Part shown: in pieces, positions 54,536-63,459 of the stretch | Layout of the letters: each line of letters begins with the position of its first letter | Position numbering within the stretch: position 1 is the first letter of the stretch | Assembly (NCBI RefSeq): GCF_003173735.1 | Contig: NZ_CP029551.1 | Span: forward strand, 5,475,696 to 5,539,695 | Direction of reading: 5' to 3' | DNA from: Methylobacterium radiodurans | Lineage (GTDB): Bacteria; Pseudomonadota; Alphaproteobacteria; Rhizobiales; Beijerinckiaceae | DNA: 64,000 bases | Program-made: the position numbers and the translations under genes | The notes under the pieces: generated by a model | Seen by the model: only the letters and a program-made list of their open reading frames with translations | Told to the model about the DNA's origin: nothing | Databases searched by the model: none

Positions 54536-54608
54536 TTCGAACCCACGGTGGAGTTGCCCCCACGGCGGTTTTCAAGACCGCTGCCTTAAACCGCTCGGCC
54601 ACCCTTCC
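54519..54608 (-). tRNA. tRNA-Ser (anticodon TGA)
   Basis: 90 nt on the minus strand. The 5' acceptor GGAAGGGTGGCCGAG pairs with CCCTTCC before an encoded CCA. The T loop is GGTTCGAATCC. The anticodon loop CTTGAAA places TGA at 54574-54572. A long variable arm (GTGGGGGCAACTCCAC) marks a class II serine tRNA. The 3' end is rebuilt by the integrated element and remains complete. Confidence 0.95.
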
Positions 54609-54692
54609 TGAGGCGCGCAACGCCGCGCGGCGAGCTGCTCCGTGTCTAGGGCGTTGGTGCGCGCAGCGTCAACCGGGGCACCCGCGGAAGGA

Positions 54693-54860
54693 TCAGCAGC
54701 GCAGCCGCAGCAGCGCCTCCAGCGGCAGGGCAGGCTCGTTCAGGAGGAAACGCCAGGCCGGTGCCGTCGCCAGCGCGAGGGCGAGGAACAGGAGGATCCA
54801 AGCACGCGCCGGCACGCCAAGCCGGCCCGGGGGCGCACCGGAAGGCGGAGGCCGCGTCAC
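54693..54860 (-). CDS. Small membrane protein coupled to the DUF2243 gene
   Basis: 55 residues from GTG 54860, whose GTGA overlaps the stop of the DUF2243 gene. One hydrophobic helix (WILLFLALALATAPAW, about 21-36) and a C-terminal NEPALPLEALLRL. The overlap indicates translational coupling, and the two proteins may act together. No family was recognised. Confidence 0.6.
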   Translation of the reverse strand: MTRPPPSGAPPGRLGVPARAWILLFLALALATAPAWRFLLNEPALPLEALLRLRC

Positions 54861-55342
54861 GGGACCGATGCGCGCGTGCGACGCACCAACCATGCGCCCG
54901 CCACGATCATCGCGAGCCCCCAGGCGAGGAAGCCGAGATCCCAGGCGAGCCAGTGGTCTCGCGGCGCCAACTCGTTCACATGGTGCACCCCGAGGAGCTG
55001 ATGATCGACCAGACCCTCGACGAGGTTGAACAGCCCCCATCCAACGAGGACGGCGCCCGCGAAGCGGGCGCTCGACCATGTCACGTGCGGCCGCCGCGCC
55101 GAGCGCCAGAACAGGAACAGGCCCAGCACAACGAACACGTAGGTCGCCGAGTGGAAGATGCCGTCCCAGAGCGTGTTCAGGCGTATGTTGTCGATCGTGT
55201 CGGCCGGGTACCAGTTGCTGAGCATATGGTGCCATTGCAGCACCTGATGCAGCACGATCCCGTCGAAAAAGCCGCCCAGCCCGAGACCGAACAGCAAGCC
55301 GGCGCCGAGCGGGAACGGAATCGGCCGCGCCCGCTCGGCCAT
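54857..55342 (-). CDS. DUF2243 family membrane protein
   Basis: 161 residues with four predicted transmembrane helices. The family pattern is clear: GLGGFFDGIVLHQVLQWHHM, LWDGIFHSATYVFVVLGL, LFNLVEGLVDHQLLGVHHVNE and WDLGFLAWGLAMI. Several conserved histidines (HQ, WHH, DHQ, HHV) suggest metal or haem contact, but the role is unknown. Located beside the tRNA. Confidence 0.88.
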   Translation of the reverse strand: MAERARPIPFPLGAGLLFGLGLGGFFDGIVLHQVLQWHHMLSNWYPADTIDNIRLNTLWDGIFHSATYVFVVLGLFLFWRSARRPHVTWSSARFAGAVLVGWGLFNLVEGLVDHQLLGVHHVNELAPRDHWLAWDLGFLAWGLAMIVAGAWLVRRTRASVP

Positions 55343-55345
55343 CGC

Positions 55346-55573
55346 TCAGTGCGACCGGTCGGAGCGGTCCGGCGCGTGGCCCTGGCCGCTGTGGCGGTGG
55401 TGCCGGTCGCGCTCGCCCCCGCCGCCGGAGACGTGCGAGCGCGTGTCGTTGGTGGGTGAGCCCGGCGCAGGTCCGGAGCGCTGCTCCGCGCGGGGCTTCG
55501 AGGCGTCCTGGTGGCTGCTGCCCGGACCGCCGTGATGGCGGTCGGCCGCCGGGTTCTTGCTCGATGTGCTCAT
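55346..55573 (-). CDS. Small hydrophilic His/Ser-rich protein
   Basis: 75 residues, low complexity and rich in His, Ser, Gly and Arg (SGGGGERDRHHRHSGQGH). No membrane or signal segment. Overlaps the next gene upstream by an ATGA. Possibly disordered stress protein; function unknown. Confidence 0.5.
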   Translation of the reverse strand: MSTSSKNPAADRHHGGPGSSHQDASKPRAEQRSGPAPGSPTNDTRSHVSGGGGERDRHHRHSGQGHAPDRSDRSH

Positions 55574-55755
55574 CGGTCCTGCTGATATCCCTGGTGCGTG
55601 GTGTTCACCTTCGAGTTGCCGGCCTGCCCGACCTTCTCGGGGTCGCGCGCTTGGCTGGAGCCCTTGGGGCCCGTCTCGGTCGGCGCGGCGGCGGCGCTGC
55701 CGGGGCCCTTGTCGGAGCGGTTCGCGGGCGGAACCGGGGGTGGCTTCGTGGTCAT
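55570..55755 (-). CDS. Small disordered Pro-rich protein
   Basis: 61 residues (MTTKPPPVPPANRSDKG...), Pro/Ala/Gly-rich; it overlaps the preceding small gene by four bases, so both are likely one transcript. No family was recognised. Confidence 0.5.
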   Translation of the reverse strand: MTTKPPPVPPANRSDKGPGSAAAAPTETGPKGSSQARDPEKVGQAGNSKVNTTHQGYQQDR

Positions 55756-55788
55756 CGGATCTCCGTTGTCGAAGGGTCGGGAACAGGT

Positions 55789-56094
55789 TCAGGGCCGGGT
55801 GCTGGGATTGCTGATGCGCTCCAGATTCTCCGGCGGGGTCTCGGCCTCCGTCGCCTCGACCGAGGCGATGCTGCCGCCACCCGTCGCGTCGCGGCGCGGG
55901 AAGCCGGAGGCGATGCGGGCCATCTCGGCCTGCCAGTCGGGGCTCTCGGCCATCCCCTGCTGCAACCGCGCGGGGCGGGCGACGTCGCGCGCCTCGTCCT
56001 GTCCGAGGTCCTGGCCGTTGCGGTCGGCATAGGCGTCGAAGCTGCGCAGCGAATCGTGCGGCTCGGCCGCGTCGGGCCGCGTCTTCGGATCCAT
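55789..56094 (-). CDS. Small hydrophilic hypothetical protein
   Basis: 101 residues, acidic and Asp/Glu-rich (MDPKTRPDAAEPHDSLRSFDAYADRN), with no signal. It heads the leftward run of small genes, and an EcfG-like promoter lies about 190 bp upstream. Function unknown. Confidence 0.6.
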   Translation of the reverse strand: MDPKTRPDAAEPHDSLRSFDAYADRNGQDLGQDEARDVARPARLQQGMAESPDWQAEMARIASGFPRRDATGGGSIASVEATEAETPPENLERISNPSTRP

Positions 56095-56419
56095 GGCGGT
56101 TCTCCCTGATGCGTCTCGCGGCGGCCCGCGCCGGGACCGCGCTCGCTCAAAGAGCCAACGCCGGGCCGGGGGCAGGGTTCATCGCGGAGGCGAACGTTTC
56201 CGCAAGGTCAGAGCCGCAGATCCTCCAAGACAAAATGAAGATGATCCATGATTAGGAACGAGCACAGCGAGCGACCGCCATCGTCGCTGCGGGCAAATTG
56301 TTCCAGAAAGACCGGCGGATAAATTCGCGACAGCCCCGCTTGCTCTGCCGGGTCGCGCAGCCATCTTGGTTCGCCTGACGCCCGCCGGTCAGGCGGCGGG
56401 GCGAAGACGGAGGATGATC
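56095..56419. other. Divergent intergenic region between small stress-like genes
   Basis: About 325 bases between a leftward and a rightward small gene. The middle part (56210-56330) is AT-richer. It contains the possible EcfG promoter at 56280-56304 (minus) and no convincing frame. Confidence 0.5.
56280..56304 (-). promoter_or_regulatory. Possible EcfG (general stress sigma) promoter
   Basis: GGAAC (56304-56300) - 16 bp - CGAT (56283-56280) on the minus strand. The known alphaproteobacterial consensus is GGAAC-N16/17-CGTT, so one base of the -10 differs. It points towards the leftward run of small hydrophilic genes. Confidence 0.35.
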
Positions 56420-56776
56420 ATGGCGAACGCCAGCAAGACCAGCATCGGCCCGGGCGCCCAGGGCAAGCAGTCCGGCACCGGCGCGATGACCGATCTGCCG
56501 GAGGGGATCCTCCCCGAGAACATTGTGCTGTCCAACCGCGACAAGAGCCAGCACACCGACCAGCGCGGCCTCGACAGCAAGCACGTGCAGACCGAGCAGT
56601 ACCAGGACCATGCCGGCAACCGGCTGGACGCAGGCGGTGCCGAGGGCTCCGAGGAGGGCGAAGGTACGGAGGCGCGCGCGGCCGGAGGCCGGGCGGGCAA
56701 CACCAGCGGCCTCGCCAATCCGATGACCGACCTCTCAGGCGACGAGAGCAGCCTGAAGCGGCGCCAGCACGGCTGA
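56420..56776 (+). CDS. Small acidic/Gly-rich hydrophilic protein
   Basis: 118 residues from ATG 56420 (GGAGG is six bases upstream; ATG 56414 sits too close to it). Gln-, Gly- and Asp-rich with GGAEGSEEGEG and NTSGLANPMTDLSGDESS. No membrane or signal segment. Likely disordered. Function unknown; its neighbours suggest the stress response. Confidence 0.6.
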   Translation: MANASKTSIGPGAQGKQSGTGAMTDLPEGILPENIVLSNRDKSQHTDQRGLDSKHVQTEQYQDHAGNRLDAGGAEGSEEGEGTEARAAGGRAGNTSGLANPMTDLSGDESSLKRRQHG

Positions 56777-56885
56777 CCGACGGAGCGGACGGCGCGGAAC
56801 AATCGGCTGCGCCGGCCGCCTGTTCAGGACGACAGGAGCGGCGGCCCCGGACAGGGATCCGGGTCGCCCGGGAGGACGAGGTCGC

Positions 56886-57674
56886 ATGGACATCTGGCAG
56901 CTCATCGAGAACGACCACGCGAACATCGCGCAGCTGATCCACGAGACGCCGAACGCCCTGAACGGTCCGGGGGTGGTGCGCAGTCGCGAGCGGCTGCTCG
57001 GCGACCTGATCGACGAACTCGACCGGCACGGTGCGGCGCTCGCCGCCAGCCTCTTCCCGCCGCTGCGGCGGGATCCACGCACCGCGCGGCTCGTGGACGA
57101 GCTCGCGCACGAGCACACCGCCTACATGCGCGACCTCAGGGCGCTCGCGCGGCGCGGCGGCGGGACCTCCGGCTGGCTCAACCGCTTCGAGGACGTCACC
57201 TACGCGGTCGACCAGTGCCTGCACCGCCACGTGCACGAGTTGGCGCCCGCGGCGCGCGAGCGACTCTCCGCCGATGCCGTCGAGCGGGCCGGCCACGCCT
57301 ATGTCCGGGCGAAGATCGAAGCCCTGCGCCGGCGGGGCGACGGCCTGCTGGCGGGCGCGGACCTCGTCGGTGCCGGTGCCGCGGCCGGTGCGGCGATCGC
57401 CGCGGTCGCCGGTCTCGCGCTGCTGGCCTGGCGCCTCGCCGCGCGGTCGCGGCACGCACCCGAGAGCTCGTCCGGGAACCGGTATGGCCGGCCGTCCAGC
57501 CGCTCGGGTATCGGTCGCGGTCAGTCGCTCTCGGACCGGGCGGCGGACGCGGCGCCGGGCCAGCGGCGCGAGAGCGAGGATCCGTGGGCGCGCCAGGAAC
57601 GGCTCTTGGACGAGGCGATCGAGGAAACTTTCCCGGCCAGCGATCCGATCGCACCGAAGCGGATCACCCGCTAA
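56886..57674 (+). CDS. Hemerythrin-like protein with C-terminal membrane helix
   Basis: 262 residues. The first 145 resemble a hemerythrin/HHE domain: MDIWQLIENDHANIAQLIHET, DRHGAALAASLFPPL and HEHTAYMRDLRAL, with histidines placed as in HHE iron sites. One hydrophobic stretch (GAAAGAAIAAVAGLALLAWRLA, about 158-180) could anchor it. The C-terminal part is disordered and ends in EETFPASDPIAPKR, a motif found in many small alphaproteobacterial stress proteins. A role in oxygen, NO or iron sensing is inferred from the family. Confidence 0.75.
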   Translation: MDIWQLIENDHANIAQLIHETPNALNGPGVVRSRERLLGDLIDELDRHGAALAASLFPPLRRDPRTARLVDELAHEHTAYMRDLRALARRGGGTSGWLNRFEDVTYAVDQCLHRHVHELAPAARERLSADAVERAGHAYVRAKIEALRRRGDGLLAGADLVGAGAAAGAAIAAVAGLALLAWRLAARSRHAPESSSGNRYGRPSSRSGIGRGQSLSDRAADAAPGQRRESEDPWARQERLLDEAIEETFPASDPIAPKRITR

Positions 57675-57723
57675 ACGCCGCAGCTCCGCGGAGAACGCGA
57701 CGTTCTTTCTAAAGTACGAGCGG

Positions 57724-57744
57724 AGGGGATAAGTTTCATCCCCT
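57724..57744 (+). terminator. Hairpin after the hemerythrin-like gene
   Basis: AGGGGAT and ATCCCCT form a perfect 7-bp stem with a 7-base loop, followed by TCAGC. Without a longer T-tract its terminator function is uncertain. Confidence 0.4.
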
Positions 57745-57950
57745 TCAGCATGCAAATGGAGAAGATCGTTCCAGTCGTCGACTTCAGATCGCGCGAATGC
57801 GAGCTACAAGTGGGCAATGATGGTCGTGGACGGCACAGATCACCCGTTGCGTTCGCGGCGCAGGCAGCTTGACTTCGTTCTGTAAAACGAACACCTGAAG
57901 GGCCTCTACCCCCGGTCGCGCCCCGACGCGCCGGCTCTCTGGAGGCCTAC

Positions 57951-59000
57951 GTGACCGATCTGCGCGCTCACCATCCCGCCGCGACCGCCCGTCGGATGCG
58001 CCGCCTCGCCTGCGCGCTGGCGCTCGCCGCCCTGCTGCCGGCCGGCGCCGCGCGGGCGCAGTCCGAGCTTCTCAACGTCTCGTACGACCCGACGCGCGAG
58101 CTCTACCGCGACATCAACGCGGCCTTTGCCGAGGAGTGGAAGGCCAAGACCGGCGAGACCCTGGCGGTGCGCGCCTCGCACGGCGGCTCGGGCTCGCAGG
58201 CCCGCACGGTGATCGACGGCGTGCCGGCCGACGTGGTGACGCTCGGCATCCCCTCCGACATCGACGCCATCGCCCGGATCTCGAAGAAGATCGATCCGAA
58301 CTGGCGCACCAAGCTCCCGAACGAGGGCCTGCCCTACACCTCGACGGTGGTCTTCCTCGTCCGCAAGGGCAACCCGAAGGCCGTGAAGGACTGGTCGGAC
58401 CTCGCCAAGCCCGACGTCAAGGTGATCACCCCGAACCCGAAGACCTCGGCCGGCGGGCGCTGGAACTTCCTGGCTGCCTGGGGCTACGCCTACGACCGCG
58501 AGGGCAAGGACACCGACAAGGCCAACGCCTTCGTGGGCCAGCTCTACAAGAACGTGCCGGTGCTCGACACGGGCGCGCGCGGCTCCACCGTTACCTTCGC
58601 CCAGCGGGGCCTCGGCGACGTGCTGCCCACCTGGGAGAACGAGGCCTTCCTGGTGCTGCAGGAGTTCGGCGCCGACAAGTTCGACATCGTGGTGCCGCCG
58701 ACCTCGATCTACGCCGAGCCGCCGGTCGCACTCGTGGACGCCAACGTCGATTCCAAGGGCACCCGCAAGCAGGCCGAGGCCTACCTGCAGTTCCTCTACG
58801 GCGACCGGGCGCAGGCGATCTTCGCCAAGCACCGCTACCGCCCGCTGAAGCGCGAGGCCGCCGACCCGAAGGACCTCGCCCTCCTGCCCGAGGTGAAGCT
58901 GTTCAAGATCGAGGACATCCAGGGCAGCTGGGACGACATCCAGAAGCGGAACTTCGACAACGGCGGCCTGTTCGATCAGCTCAGCAAGGCCGGCCGCTGA
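57951..59000 (+). CDS. Sulfate ABC transporter substrate-binding protein
   Basis: 349 residues from GTG 57951, which has GGAGG just upstream; ATG 57996 is a weaker alternative. Signal peptide ends near ARAQS. Sulfate-binding signature blocks: LLNVSYDPTRELYRDIN, HGGSGSQARTVIDG, and GARGSTVTFAQRGLGDVLPTWENEA. It captures sulfate in the periplasm for the CysTWA importer encoded next. First gene of a four-gene operon, sulfate-starvation regulation likely but no operator was recognised in the 276-bp upstream gap. Confidence 0.95.
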   Translation: MTDLRAHHPAATARRMRRLACALALAALLPAGAARAQSELLNVSYDPTRELYRDINAAFAEEWKAKTGETLAVRASHGGSGSQARTVIDGVPADVVTLGIPSDIDAIARISKKIDPNWRTKLPNEGLPYTSTVVFLVRKGNPKAVKDWSDLAKPDVKVITPNPKTSAGGRWNFLAAWGYAYDREGKDTDKANAFVGQLYKNVPVLDTGARGSTVTFAQRGLGDVLPTWENEAFLVLQEFGADKFDIVVPPTSIYAEPPVALVDANVDSKGTRKQAEAYLQFLYGDRAQAIFAKHRYRPLKREAADPKDLALLPEVKLFKIEDIQGSWDDIQKRNFDNGGLFDQLSKAGR

Positions 59001-59007
59001 CCGCATC

Positions 59008-59880
59008 ATGACCGCATCGACCCAGCCCCGCCGGCAGGCCAGGACCCGCTGGCGCTTCCGCCGGCCCAGCGTGCTCCCGGGCTTCGGGATCACCTTCGGC
59101 TACACCATCCTGTGCCTCTCGCTGGTGGTGCTGATCCCGCTGGGCGCGCTGGTGGTGCGCGCCTCCGGGCTCGGCCTCTCGGGGATCCTAGAGGTCGCCG
59201 CCGACCCGCGCGTGGCGAGCGCGCTGAAGATCAGTTTCGGCGTCTCGCTACTGGCCGCCCTCACGGCCTCGGTGTTCGGCTTCCTGGTGGCCTGGGTGCT
59301 GACCCGCTACCGCTTCCCCGGCCGCCGGATCGTGGACGCGGTGGTGGACCTGCCCTTCGCGCTCCCCACCGCGGTCGCGGGCATCGCGCTCGCGCAGGTC
59401 TACGCGCCGAACGGCATCGTCGGCGCGCAGCTGGAGAAGATCGGCATCAAGGCGGCCTACACCCCGGTCGGCATCTTCATCGCGATGGTGTTCATCGGCC
59501 TGCCCTTCGCGGTGCGGACCGTGCAGCCGCTGATCGCCGAGATCGACAAGGAGGTCGAGGAGGCCTCCGCCACGCTCGGCGCCAGCCGCCGGGCGACACT
59601 CTGGAAGGTGGTGCTGCCGCCGCTGATCCCGGCGGTGCTGACCGGCTTCGCGCTCGCCTTCGCCCGAGGGGTCGGCGAGTACGGCTCGATCATCTTCATC
59701 GCCGGCAACCTGCCCTACGTCTCCGAGATCGCGCCGCTCCTCATCGTGATCAAGCTGTCGGAGTACGACTACGCGGGCGCCGCCGCGATCGCCACGATCA
59801 TGCTCGGGATCTCGTTCCTGACGCTGCTCGCCATCAACCTGATCCAGGCTTGGAGCCGCCGGAGGTTCGGCTATGTCTGA
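59008..59880 (+). CDS. cysT: Sulfate ABC transporter permease CysT
   Basis: 290 residues with six transmembrane helices and the permease EAA loop ([30 protein letters not shown]). Starts 7 bp after the binding-protein stop. Forms the inner-membrane channel with CysW. PALP-like [13 protein letters not shown] block is typical of CysT. Confidence 0.95.
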   Translation: MTASTQPRRQARTRWRFRRPSVLPGFGITFGYTILCLSLVVLIPLGALVVRASGLGLSGILEVAADPRVASALKISFGVSLLAALTASVFGFLVAWVLTRYRFPGRRIVDAVVDLPFALPTAVAGIALAQVYAPNGIVGAQLEKIGIKAAYTPVGIFIAMVFIGLPFAVRTVQPLIAEIDKEVEEASATLGASRRATLWKVVLPPLIPAVLTGFALAFARGVGEYGSIIFIAGNLPYVSEIAPLLIVIKLSEYDYAGAAAIATIMLGISFLTLLAINLIQAWSRRRFGYV

Positions 59881-60766
59881 GACCGCCGCCACGACCTTCG
59901 CGGCCGTGCCCGCCAAGCCCGACACGCCGCGCAGCGCCGTCACCGAGGGGCGCGCGGTGCGCTGGACCCTGATCGCGATCGCGGTCGTGTTCCTGGCGCT
60001 CTTCTTGGTGCTGCCGCTGGTGACCGTCTTCGTCCAGGCCCTGTCGAAGGGGTTCGAGACCTACCTCGCCACCTTCCGCGAGCCGGACGCGCTCTCGGCG
60101 GTGCGGCTGACCTTGATCGTCGCGGCCATAGCGGTGCCGTTCAACCTCGTCTTCGGCATCGCGGCCTCCTGGGCGATCGCCAAGTTCGAGTTCCCGGGCA
60201 AGAGCCTGCTCGTCACGCTGATCGACCTGCCCTTCTCGGTCTCGCCGGTCGTGTCGGGCCTGATCTACGTGCTGGTCTTCAGCGCGCAGGGCGTGTTCGG
60301 CGCCTTCTTCGTGCAGCACGGGATCCAAGTGCTGTTCGCGGTCCCCGGCATCGTGCTGGCGACGATCTTCGTCACCTTTCCGTTCGTGGCGCGCGAGCTG
60401 ATCCCGCTGATGCAGGAGCAGGGCACCGCCGAGGAGGAGGCCGCGCTGACGCTCGGCGCCTCCGGCCTCTGGGCCTTCCTCACCGTCACGCTCCCCAACA
60501 TCCGCTGGGGGCTCCTGTACAGCGTCCTCCTCTGCAATGCCCGGGCGATGGGCGAGTTCGGCGCGGTCTCGGTCGTGTCGGGTCACATCCGCGGCCTCAC
60601 CAACACGATCCCGCTCCACGTGGAGATCCTCTACAATGAGTACAACTTCGTCGCGGCCTTCGCCGTCGCCTCCCTCCTCGCCGGCCTCGCCCTTGTCACG
60701 CTCCTCATCAAATCCGTCCTCGAGTGGCGCTACGCAGGCGAACTCGCAGCCGGCGGCCGGCATTAG
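59873..60766 (+). CDS. cysW: Sulfate ABC transporter permease CysW
   Basis: 297 residues, six transmembrane helices, EAA loop ([31 protein letters not shown]) and the CysW-type [16 protein letters not shown] block. Its ATG overlaps the cysT stop by 8 bp. Cotranscribed and coupled to cysT. Confidence 0.95.
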   Translation: MSETAATTFAAVPAKPDTPRSAVTEGRAVRWTLIAIAVVFLALFLVLPLVTVFVQALSKGFETYLATFREPDALSAVRLTLIVAAIAVPFNLVFGIAASWAIAKFEFPGKSLLVTLIDLPFSVSPVVSGLIYVLVFSAQGVFGAFFVQHGIQVLFAVPGIVLATIFVTFPFVARELIPLMQEQGTAEEEAALTLGASGLWAFLTVTLPNIRWGLLYSVLLCNARAMGEFGAVSVVSGHIRGLTNTIPLHVEILYNEYNFVAAFAVASLLAGLALVTLLIKSVLEWRYAGELAAGGRH

Positions 60767-61814
60767 CGGGCGCCCCTCGACGGCGATCCGCGTCGAGGGC
60801 CTGTCGAAGACCTTCGACACGGCCGCGGTGCTGCACGATTTCGACCTCGACGTGCGGGCGGGCGAGCTCTTGGGGCTGCTCGGCCCCTCGGGCTCGGGCA
60901 AGACGACGCTCCTGCGCATCATCGCGGGGCTCGACTTCCCCGACCGCGGCCGCGTGCTCTTCGGCGGCGACGACGCCACCGGCCTGCCCGTGCAGAAGCG
61001 GGCGGTGGGCTTCGTCTTCCAGCACTACGCCCTGTTCAAGCACATGAGCGTGGCCGACAACATCGCCTACGGACTGAACGCCCGGAAGCGCGCGGAGCGC
61101 CCCGAGAAGGCCGAGATCAAGCGCCGGGTCGGCGACCTGCTCGATCTGATCAAGCTCTCAGGGTTCGCCGACCGTTACCCGTCACAGCTCTCGGGCGGCC
61201 AGCGCCAGCGCGTGGCGCTCGCCCGCGCCCTCGCGGTCGAGCCGCGGGTGCTGCTCCTCGACGAGCCTTTCGGGGCGCTCGACGCCCAGGTGCGCAAGGA
61301 CCTGCGCCGCTGGCTGCGCGAGATCCACGACCGCACTGGCCAGACCACGATCTTCGTGACCCACGACCAGGACGAGGCGCTGGAACTCTCCGACCGCGTC
61401 GCGGTGCTGGACCGGGGCCGGCTGGAGCAGGTCGGCACGCCGGACGAGGTGCAGGACAACCCGGCCTCTGCGACCGTGCTGAAGTTCTTAGGCGACGCCG
61501 TCGAGGTCGAGGCTATCGCCGAGGGCGGGCAGGTGCGGGTCGACGGCCGGCCCGTGCCGGGCGTCGTCGCGCCCGCCGGCCTGATCGGCCCGGTGAAGCT
61601 CTACGTGCGGCCCTGGCAGTTCCAGCTGACCGACCCCGCCGGGGCGCATCTGCACGGGACGGTGCGCGCCTCGCACCGCAGCCAGGGCCGCCAGCGCATC
61701 GAGGTCGAGCGGGGCCCTGGCCGTCCGCTGCTCGTCGAGGATTTCGACGGTGAGCGCTACGCGGCCGGCCACCCGGTGGGCCTCAGGATCGTCGGCGGAT
61801 ACGTCTTCGCCTGA
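60762..61814 (+). CDS. cysA: Sulfate ABC transporter ATPase CysA
   Basis: ABC ATPase: Walker [11 protein letters not shown], signature [15 protein letters not shown], Walker [14 protein letters not shown]-loop THDQDEA, and a C-terminal TOBE-like regulatory part. The normal N-terminus ([12 protein letters not shown]) begins with no ATG, GTG or TTG nearby. ATT at 60762, overlapping the cysW stop, would give 350 residues, the family length; the nearest ATG (60636) would add a 42-residue Ser/Pro-rich extension inside cysW. The ATT start is a choice from context only. It energises sulfate/thiosulfate import. Confidence 0.93.
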   Translation: MSGRPSTAIRVEGLSKTFDTAAVLHDFDLDVRAGELLGLLGPSGSGKTTLLRIIAGLDFPDRGRVLFGGDDATGLPVQKRAVGFVFQHYALFKHMSVADNIAYGLNARKRAERPEKAEIKRRVGDLLDLIKLSGFADRYPSQLSGGQRQRVALARALAVEPRVLLLDEPFGALDAQVRKDLRRWLREIHDRTGQTTIFVTHDQDEALELSDRVAVLDRGRLEQVGTPDEVQDNPASATVLKFLGDAVEVEAIAEGGQVRVDGRPVPGVVAPAGLIGPVKLYVRPWQFQLTDPAGAHLHGTVRASHRSQGRQRIEVERGPGRPLLVEDFDGERYAAGHPVGLRIVGGYVFA

Positions 61815-61828
61815 CTGCCGGGCATGCC

Positions 61829-61852
61829 CCCTCCCCCCTCCGCGGGGGAGGG
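61829..61852. terminator. Shared terminator hairpin between cysA and agmatinase gene
   Basis: CCCTCCCCC and GGGGGAGGG arms with a 6-base loop. It lies between two convergent stop codons (61814 and 61866) and could serve both. No T-tract, so strength is uncertain. Confidence 0.5.
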
Positions 61853-61865
61853 AGAGTGTCGCGCC

Positions 61866-62870
61866 CTACCCTGTGCCCGTCCGCCGGGCCGCCACCGCAT
61901 CCGCGAGCAGGCACAGGATCTCGAAGGCGAGCTGCCCGCCGGCCAGCGCCGTCATCCCGGAGGGGTCGAGCGGCGGCGCCACCTCCACGAGGTCCGCGCC
62001 GACGAGGTCGAGGCCGCGCAGCGCCCGCACGAGGTAGAGCGCCTCGCGGGCGGTGAAGCCGCCGATCTCCGGCGTGCCGGTGCCGGGCGCGTAGGCGGGG
62101 TCTAGCGCGTCGATGTCGAAGCTGAGATAGGCCGGCCCCGCGCCCACGATGGCGCGCGCCTCGGCGACGATCTCCGGTAGCCCGCGGGCGACCGCCTCCT
62201 CCATCGTGACGATGCGGATGCCTTGCGCGCAGGCCCAGTCGCGCTCGTCCGCCGCGTCCATGCTGCCCCGGATGCCGATCTGCACGCAGCGGCGCGGGTC
62301 GAGCACGCCGTCCTCCACCGCCCGTCGGAAGGGCGTGCCGTGGGTGAGACGGGTGCCATCGTACTGCGCGTCGTCCGTGTCGCTGTGGGCGTCGATGTGG
62401 ACGAGCCCGAGCGGGCGCCCCCGCCCGAGCGCGCGCAGGATCGGATAGGTGACCAGATGGTCGCCGCCGACCGCGAAGGACACGACGCCCCGCTCTCGCA
62501 GACCTGCGAAGACGCCTTCGATCCGCCGGCAGGTCTCGGCCGCGTCGATCGGGTTGACCGGCACGTCGCCGAGATCGGCGCAGGCGGCGAGCGCGTAGGG
62601 CGCGATCCCGCTCGCGTGGTTGACCATGCGGGTGCCGGTCGAGGCCTCGCGCACGCCCCGGGGGCCGAGCCGCGCACCGGGCCGGTTCGTGGTCGCGCCG
62701 TCGAACGGGATGCCGACGAGCCCGATCTCGACGCCGTCGGCCGATTCGGGCGACCGCACCGGCAGCCGCATGAAGCTCGCCAGCCCGGCGAATCGCGGCG
62801 TCTCCATGCCGGAGGCCGGCCGGAAGCGGGCGATGCGCGCGGCGTCGGCCTCGCTGACGCGGTGGGGCAT
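61866..62870 (-). CDS. Agmatinase/ureohydrolase family protein
   Basis: 334 residues. Mn2+-binding motifs of the family are intact: GGDHL, IDAHSDTDD and SFDIDALDPAYAPGTGTPE. The enzyme hydrolyses a guanidino compound to urea plus an amine; agmatinase and guanidinobutyrase/guanidinopropionase cannot be told apart by eye. About 334 residues is typical. Convergent with cysA and unrelated to it. Urease or polyamine genes are not in the window. Confidence 0.88.
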   Translation of the reverse strand: MPHRVSEADAARIARFRPASGMETPRFAGLASFMRLPVRSPESADGVEIGLVGIPFDGATTNRPGARLGPRGVREASTGTRMVNHASGIAPYALAACADLGDVPVNPIDAAETCRRIEGVFAGLRERGVVSFAVGGDHLVTYPILRALGRGRPLGLVHIDAHSDTDDAQYDGTRLTHGTPFRRAVEDGVLDPRRCVQIGIRGSMDAADERDWACAQGIRIVTMEEAVARGLPEIVAEARAIVGAGPAYLSFDIDALDPAYAPGTGTPEIGGFTAREALYLVRALRGLDLVGADLVEVAPPLDPSGMTALAGGQLAFEILCLLADAVAARRTGTG

Positions 62871-63117
62871 GGGGGTCTCCGCCTGCGCGTTTTCGCTGTT
62901 GGACCAGCATCATCCGGGTGGGGGCCGGCCGGATCAACCCGCTGGCGCACCGGCATCCCCGCGTTGACGCGCGGGCCTCGCCTGTCTATAGAGCGCGCTC
63001 TGCCGGAGCGGAGCGTTCGCGCGCTGCGGCTTCGCTATTGCCTGATAACCTGCACGCGTTGACCGACCCCCGGTATGCACCGGCCCGTCGGTATCGCCCG
63101 ACGAGACGAGGATGCCC

Positions 63118-63399
63118 ATGGCCAACACCACGTCGGCCAAGAAGATGACCCGCAAGATCGCCAAGCGCACGGCGATCAACCGCTCCCGCCGCTCCCGCAT
63201 GCGGACCTTCATCCGCAAGGTCGAGGAGGCGATCGCCGCCGGCGATTCCGCCGTCGCCGCCGACGTCCTGCGCACCGCGCAGCCCGAGATCATGCGCGCT
63301 GCTCAGAAGGGCATCGTTCACAAGAACACCGCCTCCCGCAAGGTCTCGCGCCTCGCGGCCCGCGTGAAGGCTCTCTCGGCGGCCCCCGCCGCCGCCTGA
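63118..63399 (+). CDS. rpsT: 30S ribosomal protein S20
   Basis: 93 residues from ATG 63118, which gives the usual [13 protein letters not shown] start; ATG 63112 lies in the AGG purine stretch and adds only two residues. Very basic, helical, with [20 protein letters not shown] and [13 protein letters not shown]20 binds 16S rRNA helices early in 30S assembly. Followed by a strong terminator. Confidence 0.97.
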   Translation: MANTTSAKKMTRKIAKRTAINRSRRSRMRTFIRKVEEAIAAGDSAVAADVLRTAQPEIMRAAQKGIVHKNTASRKVSRLAARVKALSAAPAAA

Positions 63400-63431
63400 G
63401 GCCTCCGCGGATCCATCGCGGTCCAGAGATC

Positions 63432-63459
63432 AAGCCCGGCCCTCGCGCCGGGCTTTTTT
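63432..63459 (+). terminator. rpsT terminator
   Basis: AAGCCCGGC / GCCGGGCTT 9-bp stem, loop CCTCGC, then T6. A textbook intrinsic terminator 32 bp after the rpsT stop. Confidence 0.92.
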
